From NCBI GenBank assembly GCA_035503915.1, contig DATJSU010000029.1:101733-165732 (forward strand): DNA of 64,000 nucleotides, in the 5' to 3' direction. The position numbers were made by a program, and so were the translations under genes. The notes under the pieces were generated by a model that was not told the origin of the DNA, did not search any database, and was given only the letters and a program-made list of their open reading frames with translations. This document shows, one piece after another, positions 23,878-32,432 of the stretch; positions within the stretch are counted from its first letter, which is position 1, and every line of letters starts with the position of its first letter. This DNA is from DATJMJ01 sp035503915. Its GTDB lineage: Bacteria > Actinomycetota > Acidimicrobiia > Acidimicrobiales > Palsa-688.

Positions 23878-25250
23878 GTCGACGAGCCCACCGAGGCGGT
23901 ACCTTTACGGCCCGCGGCAACCTGGTCGTCGGCGCGACGCAGGACCGACTCGGCGTGGGCGGCGAGCCCCTCAGCCTCGGCTATGGCAGCGACGTGAGGA
24001 GCTACCCTCGCCAGCGCCTCCTCGTCGACCGACACGACGTGCACCCGCTTCAAAAAGTCCAAAGTCCCGAGCGCGCTCGAGAAGCGGGCGCTCCTCGCCG
24101 TCGGCAGCACGTGGCTGGGGCCTGCCAGGTAATCGCCCACGCTGGCTGGGGCCCAGGGCCCGCAGAAGACGGCGCCTGCCGAGCGGACCAGGGGCACCAA
24201 GGCCTCGGGGCTCGCGGTGAGCAGCTCGAGGTGCTCGGGGGCGACGATATTGCAGACCGCCATCGCCTGGTCGGGCCCGTCGACGAGCACGGACCAGCCC
24301 CCTTTTTCGAGCGTCGAGGTGACTTCGGGCCGCCGAGGGGAGGCAGCAGCAAAGCGCTCGACCGCCTCCTCAACCGCCGATGCGACTTGCTCGGACCAGC
24401 AGACGAGCCAGGAGAGGCCGTCGGGGCCGTGCTCGGCTTGGACAACGAGGTCGAGCGCCGCGTACTCGGCGGGGACAGCCCCGTCGGCAACCACAACGAC
24501 CTCAGATGGCCCGGCAAACGCGGAAGGCACGCCGACGGCGCCCTCTTCGGCGACGAGGCGCTGTGCTGTCGCCACATAGGCGTTGCCCGGCCCCACGATC
24601 ATGTCTACTGGCCGGATGGTCTCGGTGCCGTAGGCCAAGGCGGCGACGGCCTGGGCGCCCCCCACTGCGAACACCTCGTCGGCTCCGGCAATGGCGGCCG
24701 CAGCAAGCACGACCAGGGGCACTCGCATCGGCTCGCCGGGGCGCCCAGGCACAGGCGATGGCGGGGAGCACACGGCTATCTCCCTGACCCCTGCAGCCCG
24801 CGCCGGCAGCGCCGTCATGAGGACGCTCGAAGCGAGCGGCGCTCGCCCGCCTGGCGCGTAGCAGCCCGCGCGGGCGACGGGCACGAGGAGCTCTCTTGTG
24901 ACGACGCCGTTTTGCCCGGCGTGCTCGAAGCCGCCGTGAGCAGCGAGCTCGGCCTCGTGGAACGCGAGGATGGAGCGCGCCGCCTCTTCGAGCGCTTTGC
25001 GGAGCACCCCCGGGACCTGTCCCCGGGCCGCCTCGAGCTCCTCCCTCGGGACTCGTAAGGATGCCGGCTCTCCCCCATCGAAGCGACGCGTCAGCTCAGC
25101 GAGCGCTGCGTCACCACCGCTCTTCACCGCCGAGAGGATCGCGCGCACCGCTTGTACCGGCCCCTCGCCTGCCAACTTGGGAGCTGGCAGGTACGTACGG
25201 AGGTCTTCCCTCGCGCCGCGCAGGTCGAGACGGGAGAGCAGCTGGGCCAC
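23874..25250 (-). CDS. hisD: Histidinol dehydrogenase
   Basis: The 458-residue zinc/NAD enzyme oxidises histidinol to histidine in two steps. It shows YAPGGRAPLASSVLM, VGGAQAVAALAYGT, the IVGPGNAYVATAQRLV segment, the Gln/His metal site in VVQAEHGPDG, APEHLELL and SHVLPTA. It is the first gene of the his run. GTG 25250 is chosen because a TAGCAT element lies exactly 7 nt upstream and because it removes a basic, non-conserved N-terminus of the longer frame. Confidence 0.95.
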   Translation of the reverse strand: MAQLLSRLDLRGAREDLRTYLPAPKLAGEGPVQAVRAILSAVKSGGDAALAELTRRFDGGEPASLRVPREELEAARGQVPGVLRKALEEAARSILAFHEAELAAHGGFEHAGQNGVVTRELLVPVARAGCYAPGGRAPLASSVLMTALPARAAGVREIAVCSPPSPVPGRPGEPMRVPLVVLAAAAIAGADEVFAVGGAQAVAALAYGTETIRPVDMIVGPGNAYVATAQRLVAEEGAVGVPSAFAGPSEVVVVADGAVPAEYAALDLVVQAEHGPDGLSWLVCWSEQVASAVEEAVERFAAASPRRPEVTSTLEKGGWSVLVDGPDQAMAVCNIVAPEHLELLTASPEALVPLVRSAGAVFCGPWAPASVGDYLAGPSHVLPTARSARFSSALGTLDFLKRVHVVSVDEEALARVAPHVAAIAEAEGLAAHAESVLRRADDQVAAGRKGTASVGSST

Positions 25251-25263
25251 GGCAGGAATGCTA
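25251..25263 (-). promoter_or_regulatory. Leaderless-type promoter of hisD and the his run
   Basis: TAGCAT (minus strand, 25258-25263) is followed by 7 nt and then GTG. It is the only clear promoter seen ahead of the 13-kb minus-strand run. No good -35 hexamer is visible at the usual distance. Confidence 0.65.
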
Positions 25264-25414
25264 CCTAGTGCGAAGGGCAGGCAGCCTCGGCGAGCAGCCG
25301 CCAGGCCAAGCTGGCCTGAGCGGGAGACATCCTGGAAGGCCCTGCCCACCGACTATTTTCGCAATCACTGTGGGAGGCTCCACCGACCCGAGAAGCGCCC
25401 CGGGAGGCGCCACG

Positions 25415-26455
25415 ATGGAAAAGAGGCCGTCTTCGATCGAGCGTATCCAGCGTCTCGAAAGGCTCGAGCGCGAGCGCCTCGAAGAGAAGGAGCGCAAAGA
25501 GGAGCGACGGCGGCGGGCCGTCGCTGGTGCCAAGCCCTCGGGCGGGCGCCACGACCTCGTCGACCGGATCGAGCAGGCCATGAAGTACCCAATGGCCGTC
25601 TTGGGGACCGCCTGGCTAGTCGTCGCGATCGTCGTCCTCACTGGCGACATCGGCGGCTCGGCGCCAATAGCGCTGGTCGGCACCCTCTTCGTTCTCTGGG
25701 CCCTGTTGCTCTTGGAGTACCTCGTGCGCTTGGCGGTCACGCCGGACCGTCGCGCTTACCTGAAGCGGCGGTGGGTGGAGCCCGCGACCGTGGTGGTGCC
25801 CCCCCTTCAGAGCCTTCACCTCGTCGGGATCGAGAAGATGACCCTCATCGTGTACGAGGCTGAGCTGCGGGTCGAGGCCATCCTCAAGCACCACGGCCTC
25901 TTCCGGGTGCTCATCGCCACAGGCGCAACCCTCTTCCTCGGGGCCTGGCTCGTCCTGCTCCTCGAACGCAACGCCAAAGGGAGCAACATCCACGATTACG
26001 CGGACGCACTTTGGTGGGCCATAGTCACGGTGACCACGGTGGGCTACGGGGACCGGTACCCAGTCTCAGCAGGTGGCCGAGCAGTGGCAGTGGTCCTCAT
26101 GTTGGTGGGGATCGGCCTCATCGGAGTGCTTACCGCCACTGTTGCGTCCGTGTTCATCAAGGAGCACTCCGACGCGAGCAAGGACGCGTTCCAAAAGGGC
26201 CACGCCGACCTGGGCCAACAGCTTTCGGTGATCAGCGACCGGCTCGCCGACGTAGAGCGCCGCCTCGGCGCGACCCCCGAGGAGGTGGCGGTCATCGACC
26301 CGCCAGCAGAGCCAAGGCCCCAGCCGAACGGGCCAATCGAGCCAGCTCAGGGAGCATCCACATCCCGCGACCGACCGGGAGAGAAAATCGTCCCCAATGA
26401 GAGGGACCCTCACTCAGGACGGCCAAGCCACCGCAGCCACCCAACAGGGGATTGA
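25415..26455 (+). CDS. Voltage-gated-type potassium channel
   Basis: The 346-residue channel has a very charged coiled N-terminus (about 7-40, Glu/Arg/Lys-rich), membrane segments near 58-76 and 84-108, further weak hydrophobic helices, a pore-lining pair around the selectivity filter TVTTVGYGDRYP, and a final helix with GIGLIGVLTATVASVFI. The C-terminal tail (about 250-346) is soluble, partly coiled and then Pro-rich. ATG 25415 has GGGAGG 7 nt upstream; the frame is open further back but is non-coding-like there. Its end overlaps corA by 59 bp. It probably sets membrane potential or K+ flux. Confidence 0.88.
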   Translation: MEKRPSSIERIQRLERLERERLEEKERKEERRRRAVAGAKPSGGRHDLVDRIEQAMKYPMAVLGTAWLVVAIVVLTGDIGGSAPIALVGTLFVLWALLLLEYLVRLAVTPDRRAYLKRRWVEPATVVVPPLQSLHLVGIEKMTLIVYEAELRVEAILKHHGLFRVLIATGATLFLGAWLVLLLERNAKGSNIHDYADALWWAIVTVTTVGYGDRYPVSAGGRAVAVVLMLVGIGLIGVLTATVASVFIKEHSDASKDAFQKGHADLGQQLSVISDRLADVERRLGATPEEVAVIDPPAEPRPQPNGPIEPAQGASTSRDRPGEKIVPNERDPHSGRPSHRSHPTGD

Positions 26456-27389
26456 ACAGGCTGCGGCGGAAGGAGCATCTTTTTGGCTCGACCTCGATAT
26501 CCACGACCCAGGGCCCGACGATGACATCACGGCCTTGTTGACGAAGACTTTCCACTTCCACCCCGTAGCCGTCGAGGCGGCCGCCCAGTTCGGCCAACGC
26601 GCTCGCATCGACGACTACAACGACTTCGTCCACGTGATCACTTTCGGCGCCGCCCCGGGCGGCAAAGGCGTGGCCGAGGTGCACTGTTTCATCACAGACA
26701 AGGTCATCATCAGCCTTCACCAAGGTGACTGCCCGGCGCTCGCCACGGTGCGGGACCGAATGGCCAGCCACCACTCAACAGGGGTAACGCCACCGCAGGT
26801 CGCCGTCTTTTACCTGATCATGGACACCCTGGTCGACTCGTTCTTCCCGGTCTTGTCCGACTTCGACGATGCGATCGACGACCTCGAGGCCGCCATCCTC
26901 AAAAACCCGACCGAAGAGCAGCTGGGGACCTTGTTCGACATGAAGCGCCAGATCATGGCCATCCGCAAGGTCATCACGCCCCAGCGCGACATGATCTCCA
27001 GCCTCAACGCCGGCACGGTGGACATCCCGGGGCTGAACGAACAAGGTTCGGCCTATTTCCGCAACCTTTACGACCATCTCATCCGCATCAGCGACCTGGT
27101 AGACGGCTACCGCGACCTCATCAGTGGGGCTATGGACACCCACCTGTCGATGGTGTCCAACCGGCTGAACGTGGTCATGAAACAACTGGCCATCATCGCC
27201 ACCATCTTCCTGCCCCTGGGCTTCCTCACCGGGTTCTTCGGCCAGAACTTCGCGTGGCCGATCGCTCACCTGCAGGGGGGCTTCAGCTACTTCCTCTTCC
27301 TCGGCATCGGCTCAGAGCTGGTTGCGATCCTGCTCCTGCTCATCCTCTTCAAGCGGCGCGGCTGGCTTGGCAGCGGCCCCACGGCCTGA
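26397..27389 (+). CDS. corA: CorA-family divalent-cation transporter with GQN motif
   Basis: The 330-residue protein has the CorA layout: an N-terminal cytoplasmic alpha/beta domain, a long helical stalk (about 130-255), and two C-terminal membrane helices (about 260-282 and 298-320) ending in the basic KRRGWL tail. The usual YGMN signature after the first helix is FGQN here (TGFFGQNFAW). CorA proteins form pentameric Mg2+/Co2+ channels, and the middle residue affects selectivity, so the ion is uncertain. It overlaps the upstream K+ channel gene by 59 bp. Confidence 0.9.
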   Translation: MRGTLTQDGQATAATQQGIEQAAAEGASFWLDLDIHDPGPDDDITALLTKTFHFHPVAVEAAAQFGQRARIDDYNDFVHVITFGAAPGGKGVAEVHCFITDKVIISLHQGDCPALATVRDRMASHHSTGVTPPQVAVFYLIMDTLVDSFFPVLSDFDDAIDDLEAAILKNPTEEQLGTLFDMKRQIMAIRKVITPQRDMISSLNAGTVDIPGLNEQGSAYFRNLYDHLIRISDLVDGYRDLISGAMDTHLSMVSNRLNVVMKQLAIIATIFLPLGFLTGFFGQNFAWPIAHLQGGFSYFLFLGIGSELVAILLLLILFKRRGWLGSGPTA

Positions 27390-27411
27390 GCGGTCGCGGC
27401 GCCTTTCTGGC

Positions 27412-27612
27412 ATGCTGGGGCTGGTGAGCGTTGGGGCAGAGCTGACGGCCGTGTCAACGACGCTCGAGGAGCTCACGAAGCGGGTCGGCCAGATCCTGTC
27501 GCAGCTTTCGGCCGAGGACGACGAGCGTTACGGCTCAGGGCTGCTCGAAGTCGAGCGAGCCCTCGGGACCGCCAGCCGCCGCCTTGACCGCCTCGTGACC
27601 GCAGCGCGCTAG
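27412..27612 (+). CDS. Small conserved coiled protein
   Basis: The 66-residue product is almost wholly helical, with Leu/Val heptads (ELTAVSTTLEELTKRVGQIL, then LLEVERALGTASRRLDRLV). Small proteins of this kind are common in actinobacteria, and I know no function for them. ATG 27412 is chosen over an in-frame upstream ATG inside corA. Its stop overlaps the convergent nth gene by 4 bp. Confidence 0.6.
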   Translation: MLGLVSVGAELTAVSTTLEELTKRVGQILSQLSAEDDERYGSGLLEVERALGTASRRLDRLVTAAR

Positions 27613-28343
27613 ACCTGCTTGACGCCCCGTTTAGCCCCTCTGGCTGGGTTCGTGGGCAGCGCTGAGGAAGGGCAGAAGTCGGACAGGACGCATTCGGGGC
27701 AGCGAGGGCGACGAGCGACGCAGACCCGGCGGCCGTGAAGGATCATCCGAAGACTGAACGCTCCCCACTCCTTGCTCGGCAGCTCGGCGCAGAGCTCGAG
27801 CTCGACCTTTTCGGGTTCTGTGTGCGCGCTGAGCGCAAGGAGCCGGCTGAGCCTCCCTACGTGGGTGTCCACCGGCAGGCCCGGTACCCCGAACCCCACG
27901 CTGAGGACGACGTTCGCCGTCTTGCGCCCGACGCCGGGCAGGGTGACGAGCTCGTCCATCTCGGGCGGGACCGCGCAGTCGTAGCGGTCGCGGAGAGCGC
28001 GAGCAAGAGCGATTATGTTCTTCGCCTTGACACGAAAAAACCCTGTTGGGCGGATGAGGTCTTCCACCGCGGCGGGCTCGGCTACGGCCAAGTCGGACGG
28101 CCCGGGATAGCGAGCGAAGAGAGCGGGTGTGACAGAGTTGACCCGTCCGTCGGTCGTCTGTGCTGAGAGCACCGTTGCAATGAGGAGCTGCCAGGGCGTG
28201 TTGAAGTCGAGCTCGCAGAGCTGCGCGGGCGTGCCCGGGTACTCCAGCGCCAGGCGAGAGGCTGCAAGCCGTGCCCTTTGGGCGGCTGTGCGCGGCCGGC
28301 TGAGCGCACCGCGTCCCCCAGGTGGGCTCTGTCTCCTCGCCAC
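27609..28343 (-). CDS. nth: Endonuclease III
   Basis: The 244-residue DNA glycosylase/AP lyase removes oxidised pyrimidines. It has the helix-hairpin-helix LPGVGRKTANVV with the catalytic Lys, the catalytic Asp in VDTHVGRL, and the 4Fe-4S cysteines spaced C-x6-C-x2-C-x5-C in CVARRPRCPECVLSDFC. GTG 28343 is supported by a TAGCGT element 7 nt upstream. It is divergent from mshD. Confidence 0.97.
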   Translation of the reverse strand: MARRQSPPGGRGALSRPRTAAQRARLAASRLALEYPGTPAQLCELDFNTPWQLLIATVLSAQTTDGRVNSVTPALFARYPGPSDLAVAEPAAVEDLIRPTGFFRVKAKNIIALARALRDRYDCAVPPEMDELVTLPGVGRKTANVVLSVGFGVPGLPVDTHVGRLSRLLALSAHTEPEKVELELCAELPSKEWGAFSLRMILHGRRVCVARRPRCPECVLSDFCPSSALPTNPARGAKRGVKQV

Positions 28344-28356
28344 GACCGAGACGCTA
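28344..28356 (-). promoter_or_regulatory. Leaderless-type promoter of nth
   Basis: TAGCGT (minus strand, 28351-28356), then 7 nt, then GTG. It is back to back with the mshD promoter; the two -10 elements are 37 bp apart. Confidence 0.65.
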
Positions 28357-28393
28357 CTAGTGCGCGACCCGGTGGCAGGCCGCTCAAGCTGGG

Positions 28394-28406
28394 TAACGTC
28401 GTTGCG
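28394..28406 (+). promoter_or_regulatory. Leaderless-type promoter of mshD
   Basis: TAACGT (28394-28399), then 7 nt, then GTG 28407. The same hexamer and spacing occur before uvrD2. Confidence 0.65.
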
Positions 28407-29348
28407 GTGACGAGGATCGAGGTCAAGCGAGACCCCGACGAGATCGACCTCCCGGCCCTGAGCGAGCTCCTCTCAGCTGCCAGCGAGGCGGATGCCCACC
28501 GGGCTCTGGGCGAGCACGCTTGGCTCGACCTGGTCGAGGGCGGGCGGGAGGGCTTCGCGGGGCTCATTGCCTGGGAAGAGGCCCACCCGCACCCCGTCGG
28601 CTATGCCCAGCTCAGCCTCGGGCCCCACGAAGGCGAGGAGAGCCGCCTCTCCTGGGCCCTTGAAGTGGTCGTCGACCCCCATCACAGGCTCCCTGGGAAC
28701 ACAGTCGCTGCCGAACTTGTCCGTGGCGCCGTCAACCTGATCGCCTCGGAGGGTGGCGGGCACCTGCACTTGTGGGTGAACCAGCCGAGGCCCTACCACG
28801 ACCGGCTGGCGGCGGAAGTCGGCCTTTCCCCCGGACGGGCGTTGTACCAAATGCGAAGGCCGCTGCCCGCAAACGAGCACGCAACCATCAAGGCTCGCCC
28901 TTTTGAAGTGGGCCATGACGAAAAGGCCTGGCTGGAGCTCAACAATGCGGCCTTTGCCTGGCACCCCGAGCAAGGGGGCTGGTCAGAAGAAACGCTCAAA
29001 GCCCGCCAGGCGCAGCCCTGGTTCGACCCGGCAGGCTTTTTGCTATATGAAGAGCACGGCCGCTTAGCGGGGTTTTGCTGGACCAAGGTCCACCGGGACG
29101 GCCCTGCCCCTATTGGGGAAATATACGTCGTCGCGGTGGGCCGAGATTTCTCCGGCCATGGCCTCGGTAGACAATTGGTCCTAGCTGGCCTGGATTATTT
29201 CAGCGCGAGAGGCATCGGGGAGGCGATGTTGTACGTCGACGCCGACAACCCTCGAGCCGTCAAGCTTTACGTGGACCTGGGGTTCACTGTCAACCACATA
29301 GACCGGGCCTACACCGGCGACATAGCGCCCGGGGGCCAGGCAAAATAA
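28407..29348 (+). CDS. mshD: Mycothiol synthase
   Basis: The 313-residue protein has two GNAT acetyltransferase halves. The second is the better preserved, with EIYVVAVGRDFSGHGLGRQL (acetyl-CoA loop) and LYVDADNPRAVKLYVDLGF. It acetylates Cys-GlcN-Ins, the last step of mycothiol synthesis. LNNAAFAWHPEQGGW is a typical MshD active-site stretch. GTG 28407 is fixed by the promoter spacing; the longer frame to 28278 overlaps nth. mshA and mshC are not in the window. Confidence 0.93.
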   Translation: MTRIEVKRDPDEIDLPALSELLSAASEADAHRALGEHAWLDLVEGGREGFAGLIAWEEAHPHPVGYAQLSLGPHEGEESRLSWALEVVVDPHHRLPGNTVAAELVRGAVNLIASEGGGHLHLWVNQPRPYHDRLAAEVGLSPGRALYQMRRPLPANEHATIKARPFEVGHDEKAWLELNNAAFAWHPEQGGWSEETLKARQAQPWFDPAGFLLYEEHGRLAGFCWTKVHRDGPAPIGEIYVVAVGRDFSGHGLGRQLVLAGLDYFSARGIGEAMLYVDADNPRAVKLYVDLGFTVNHIDRAYTGDIAPGGQAK

Positions 29349-29370
29349 GCGAGAGCAAGAACCCGCTGGC

Positions 29371-30711
29371 TTAGGCGCGACCCCCAAGCTCACGCCGGCC
29401 CGTGCCACCACTCGAGCGAGCCTCGCTCCCAGCCGCAAGGGCCTCGTCGACCCCCTCGACCTCAACCGAGACATGTTGGCCATCGTCGGGGCGTGGGGGC
29501 TCGTCCAGGCCACCGAGGTTGACCTGAAGGTCCGGTGCCACCTCCATCCCTCTGCGCCAAACCGAGCGGCAAATGATCTTAGAGGGGTCGACCCGGTCCC
29601 TGTACTTGCTCGCAATGAGGCGCACCTCTTCGAGGAGGCCCTCAGAGAGCGTTGTCGGGTTGAGACCAAGCGCGAGGAACCGGTCGTTGCGAACAACGAG
29701 GTCGTTTTCGGCGGCTTCCTGACGCGGGTTCGGGAGCATGACTACCTGCGCGCCGGTCAGCTCGGAGACGAGCTTGGCCAGGTCGATGACCTTGTGGACC
29801 TCGGTGGTCTGGTTGAACACTGAGACCCGCTCGCCAGCGGAAGGTGGGTTGTTGATCGCGATCTCGATACAACGGACAGTGTCGCGGATGTGGATAAAAG
29901 CGCGCGTCTGGCCCCCGGTGCCATGCACTGTGAGCGGGTGCCCTATCGCCGCCTGCATAAGGAACCTGTTGAGCACGGTCCCGTAGTCGCCGTCGTAGTC
30001 AAAGCGGTTGACCAGGCGGTCGTCGAGCACTGTCTGCGACGTCTGAGTGCCCCAGACGATGCCCTGGTGGAGGTCGGTGATACGGACGCCGTCATTCTTG
30101 GCGTAGAAGGCGAACAGCAGCTGGTCCAAGGTCTTGGTCATGTGGTAGACGGACCCCGGGTTGGCTGGGTGGAGGATCTCCCGGACGAGGTCGCCATCGG
30201 GTGTCGGTACCTTGACGGCAAGGTACCCCTCGGGGATCGGCGCTGAGCCGGACCACCCGTAGCCGTAGACCCCCATCGTCCCTAGGTGGACGACGGCGGC
30301 GTCGAGGCCGGCGTCAACGAGCGCGCAGAGCAAGTTGTGGGTGCCCCGGACGTTGTTGTCAACGGTGTAGCGCTTGGCCCTTGTCGACCGCATCGAGTAG
30401 GGCGCCGCCCGCTGCTCGGCGAAATGGACTATCGCGTCCGGCTGGTAGTCCTGCAGCAGGCTTACCAATTTGCTGTACTGCAGCGCGAGGTCGAGGTTGA
30501 CGAAGGAGATTTCCTTACCGGAAATCGCTTCCCACGTCCGCAACCTTTCACCGATCGGCCGGATTGGCGTAAGGGACTCCACTTCCAGCTCGATGTCTAT
30601 TGAACGGCGCGAGAGGTTGTCGACGATAAGGATCTCGTGGCCCTTCGCCGAAAGGTGGAGCGAGGTTGGCCAACCGCAAAAGCCATCCCCGCCCAGGATC
30701 ATTATTTTCAT
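29371..30711 (-). CDS. UDP-sulfoquinovose synthase-like (SQD1/SqdB) enzyme
   Basis: The 446-residue extended SDR begins MKIMILGGDGFCGWPTSLHL and has LTPI, VHFAEQRAAPYSM, a catalytic Thr in LGTMGVYG, the YxxxK pair in YHMTKTLDQLL, TDLHQGIVWG, GHPLTVHGTGGQTRAFI and VFNQTTE. These match plant SQD1, which makes UDP-sulfoquinovose from UDP-glucose and sulfite, nearly block for block. The tail after about residue 385 is acidic, Gly-rich and not conserved. No sulfolipid glycosyltransferase (sqdX) is adjacent, so the product may go to sulfolipid or to a surface glycan. ATG 30711 is 8 nt after TACTGT. Confidence 0.85.
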   Translation of the reverse strand: MKIMILGGDGFCGWPTSLHLSAKGHEILIVDNLSRRSIDIELEVESLTPIRPIGERLRTWEAISGKEISFVNLDLALQYSKLVSLLQDYQPDAIVHFAEQRAAPYSMRSTRAKRYTVDNNVRGTHNLLCALVDAGLDAAVVHLGTMGVYGYGWSGSAPIPEGYLAVKVPTPDGDLVREILHPANPGSVYHMTKTLDQLLFAFYAKNDGVRITDLHQGIVWGTQTSQTVLDDRLVNRFDYDGDYGTVLNRFLMQAAIGHPLTVHGTGGQTRAFIHIRDTVRCIEIAINNPPSAGERVSVFNQTTEVHKVIDLAKLVSELTGAQVVMLPNPRQEAAENDLVVRNDRFLALGLNPTTLSEGLLEEVRLIASKYRDRVDPSKIICRSVWRRGMEVAPDLQVNLGGLDEPPRPDDGQHVSVEVEGVDEALAAGSEARSSGGTGRRELGGRA

Positions 30712-30725
30712 CGTCACCTACAGTA
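30712..30725 (-). promoter_or_regulatory. Leaderless-type promoter of the SQD1-like gene
   Basis: TACTGT (minus strand, 30720-30725), then 8 nt, then ATG. It supports ATG 30711 over the in-frame GTG at 30717. Confidence 0.55.
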
Positions 30726-30823
30726 GTTGGCCGGCGTCTGCCGCATTAACCTTGCATGACATTCTCACAAGCACTTCAGGTACGGGCCGAGCCCTGCCCG
30801 AATGCGACGGCCGGCTCGCCACC

Positions 30824-30836
30824 TACTCTGAACCTT
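30824..30836 (+). promoter_or_regulatory. Leaderless-type promoter of rlmN
   Basis: TACTCT (30824-30829), then 7 nt, then GTG 30837. Confidence 0.65.
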
Positions 30837-31910
30837 GTGCTCAGCGCCTTTGAGGTAACCCGCGAGCAGCTCGCGGCGGCGCTCGGCGGGGAGCCACCCT
30901 ACCGCCTTGAACAGGTATGGCGCGGCCTTTGGGAAAGAGGTGCCCTTCCTGGGGAGATGACGGAGTTGCCGTCTCGGCTGAGGGCGCGGCTCTCAGAGGT
31001 GCTCGTGCCCGCCCTTGCAAAGGTCACTACGGCATCGTCCCTGGATGGCCGCACCACCAAGTGGCTCTGGCAGCTGGACGACGGGGCGCAGATCGAGACG
31101 GTGCTCATGCGGTACCACGACCGTGCCACCGTGTGCATCTCGAGCCAAGCGGGCTGCGCGATGGCTTGCAGCTTTTGTGCCACTGGGCAGGGAGGGTTCC
31201 GGCGGCACCTGAGCAGCGGGGAGATCGTCGAGCAGGTGGTCGCCGCACGCGCTGCCGCTGCGCCGCAACGGCTGAGCAACGTGGTGTTCATGGGTATGGG
31301 TGAGCCGCTCTCCAACTATGAGCGCACGTGGGGCGCGGTCCGGCAGGTCCACGACCTCCTGGGCATCTCGGCGCGCCACATCACGCTTTCGACCGTCGGG
31401 GTCGTGCCCGGGATCAGGCGGCTCGCAGGGGAGGCCTTGCCGGTCAACTTGGCCGTGTCACTGCATGCCGCGCGGGACGAGCTTCGCGACAAGATCGTGC
31501 CTCTCAACAAGCGCTACCCGCTGTCAGTCCTGATGGGGGCGTGCGCCGAGTACGTGGCAGCCAAAAACCGGCGGCTTTCGTTTGAATGGGCCCTTATCGA
31601 CGGGCTCAATGACACAGCGCGCGATGCCGCCGAGCTTGCGGAGCTGGCGCTTCCCCTCAGAGCTCACGTCAACCTGATCCCGCTCAACCCGACTCCCGGG
31701 TTCATCGGGCGCGGTGCCCGGCCGGCCAAGGTTGCAGCTTTTAGGGGCACCCTCGAGGAGCGTGGGGTCAACGCCACGGTGAGGGCGAACAGGGGCACGG
31801 ACATCGACGCTGCCTGCGGCCAGTTGGCAGCTCGGGCGCGACCGGGGTCGGTCGAGGGGCTGCCGGGCCGTGGCCACCGTCGTGGCGCCACCGGTGCCAC
31901 ACTGAAGTAG
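30837..31910 (+). CDS. rlmN: Dual-specificity 23S rRNA/tRNA adenine-C2 methyltransferase
   Basis: The 357-residue radical-SAM enzyme methylates A2503 of 23S rRNA and A37 of some tRNAs. The Fe-S cysteines are at 107, 111 and 114 (CAMACSFC). Also present are VVFMGMGEPLSNYE, LAVSLHAARDELRDKIVPLNKRYP, and the methyl-carrying Cys near the end in RGTDIDAACGQLA. GTG 30837 is supported by the promoter; the frame is open to 30756, but that part is not conserved. A short basic tail follows. Confidence 0.95.
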   Translation: MLSAFEVTREQLAAALGGEPPYRLEQVWRGLWERGALPGEMTELPSRLRARLSEVLVPALAKVTTASSLDGRTTKWLWQLDDGAQIETVLMRYHDRATVCISSQAGCAMACSFCATGQGGFRRHLSSGEIVEQVVAARAAAAPQRLSNVVFMGMGEPLSNYERTWGAVRQVHDLLGISARHITLSTVGVVPGIRRLAGEALPVNLAVSLHAARDELRDKIVPLNKRYPLSVLMGACAEYVAAKNRRLSFEWALIDGLNDTARDAAELAELALPLRAHVNLIPLNPTPGFIGRGARPAKVAAFRGTLEERGVNATVRANRGTDIDAACGQLAARARPGSVEGLPGRGHRRGATGATLK

Positions 31911-32281
31911 TGGCCAACACGCAGTGGCTGGACCGCAGCCAACCTCAGACTCTCTACCTTGCTACCATCCTGCTCTACTTCAACGCCGCGTGGTGGCTCC
32001 TTTACCTCATAGTCGGGATCGCCACCTGGTTCACGCTCCTTGCCATCCCCGCGATCTTCGCCGGTCTCGGGATCGCGAACGAAAAGAGGCTCGGTTATTG
32101 GGGCGCAGTCGCCGTTGGCGCCCTCAACGTGCTCATCCTGCTCGACTTGTTCGTGGCCGCACAGGGACAGTCCTTCGGCGTCGTGATCAGTTTGATCTTC
32201 GGTATCGCGCTCCTTGCCCTGTTGCTGCACCCAATGAGCCGGAGCTACCAGCGGATATGGTTCAAGAGGACCATCCGGTAA
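31910..32281 (+). CDS. Small membrane protein, unknown function
   Basis: The 123-residue protein has hydrophobic segments at about 23-55 (one long or two short helices), 65-82 and 86-107, with a basic C-terminus. GTG 31910 shares a base with the rlmN stop (TAGTG), so it is co-translated with rlmN. I do not recognise a family. Confidence 0.6.
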   Translation: MANTQWLDRSQPQTLYLATILLYFNAAWWLLYLIVGIATWFTLLAIPAIFAGLGIANEKRLGYWGAVAVGALNVLILLDLFVAAQGQSFGVVISLIFGIALLALLLHPMSRSYQRIWFKRTIR

Positions 32282-32432
32282 TCGCCAGGGCCGCCCTCTC
32301 AGCACTCCCAAGCCTGCCGAGCCTCGGCGACCAGGCCCGACAAGCCCCTGCTCCGCCGAGAGACAACCGGGGATCTCTGTTTCTTGGCGTTCTGGAGAGT
32401 ACTTGCAGCGCGGCAGTGCCGAAGGTCGCACC

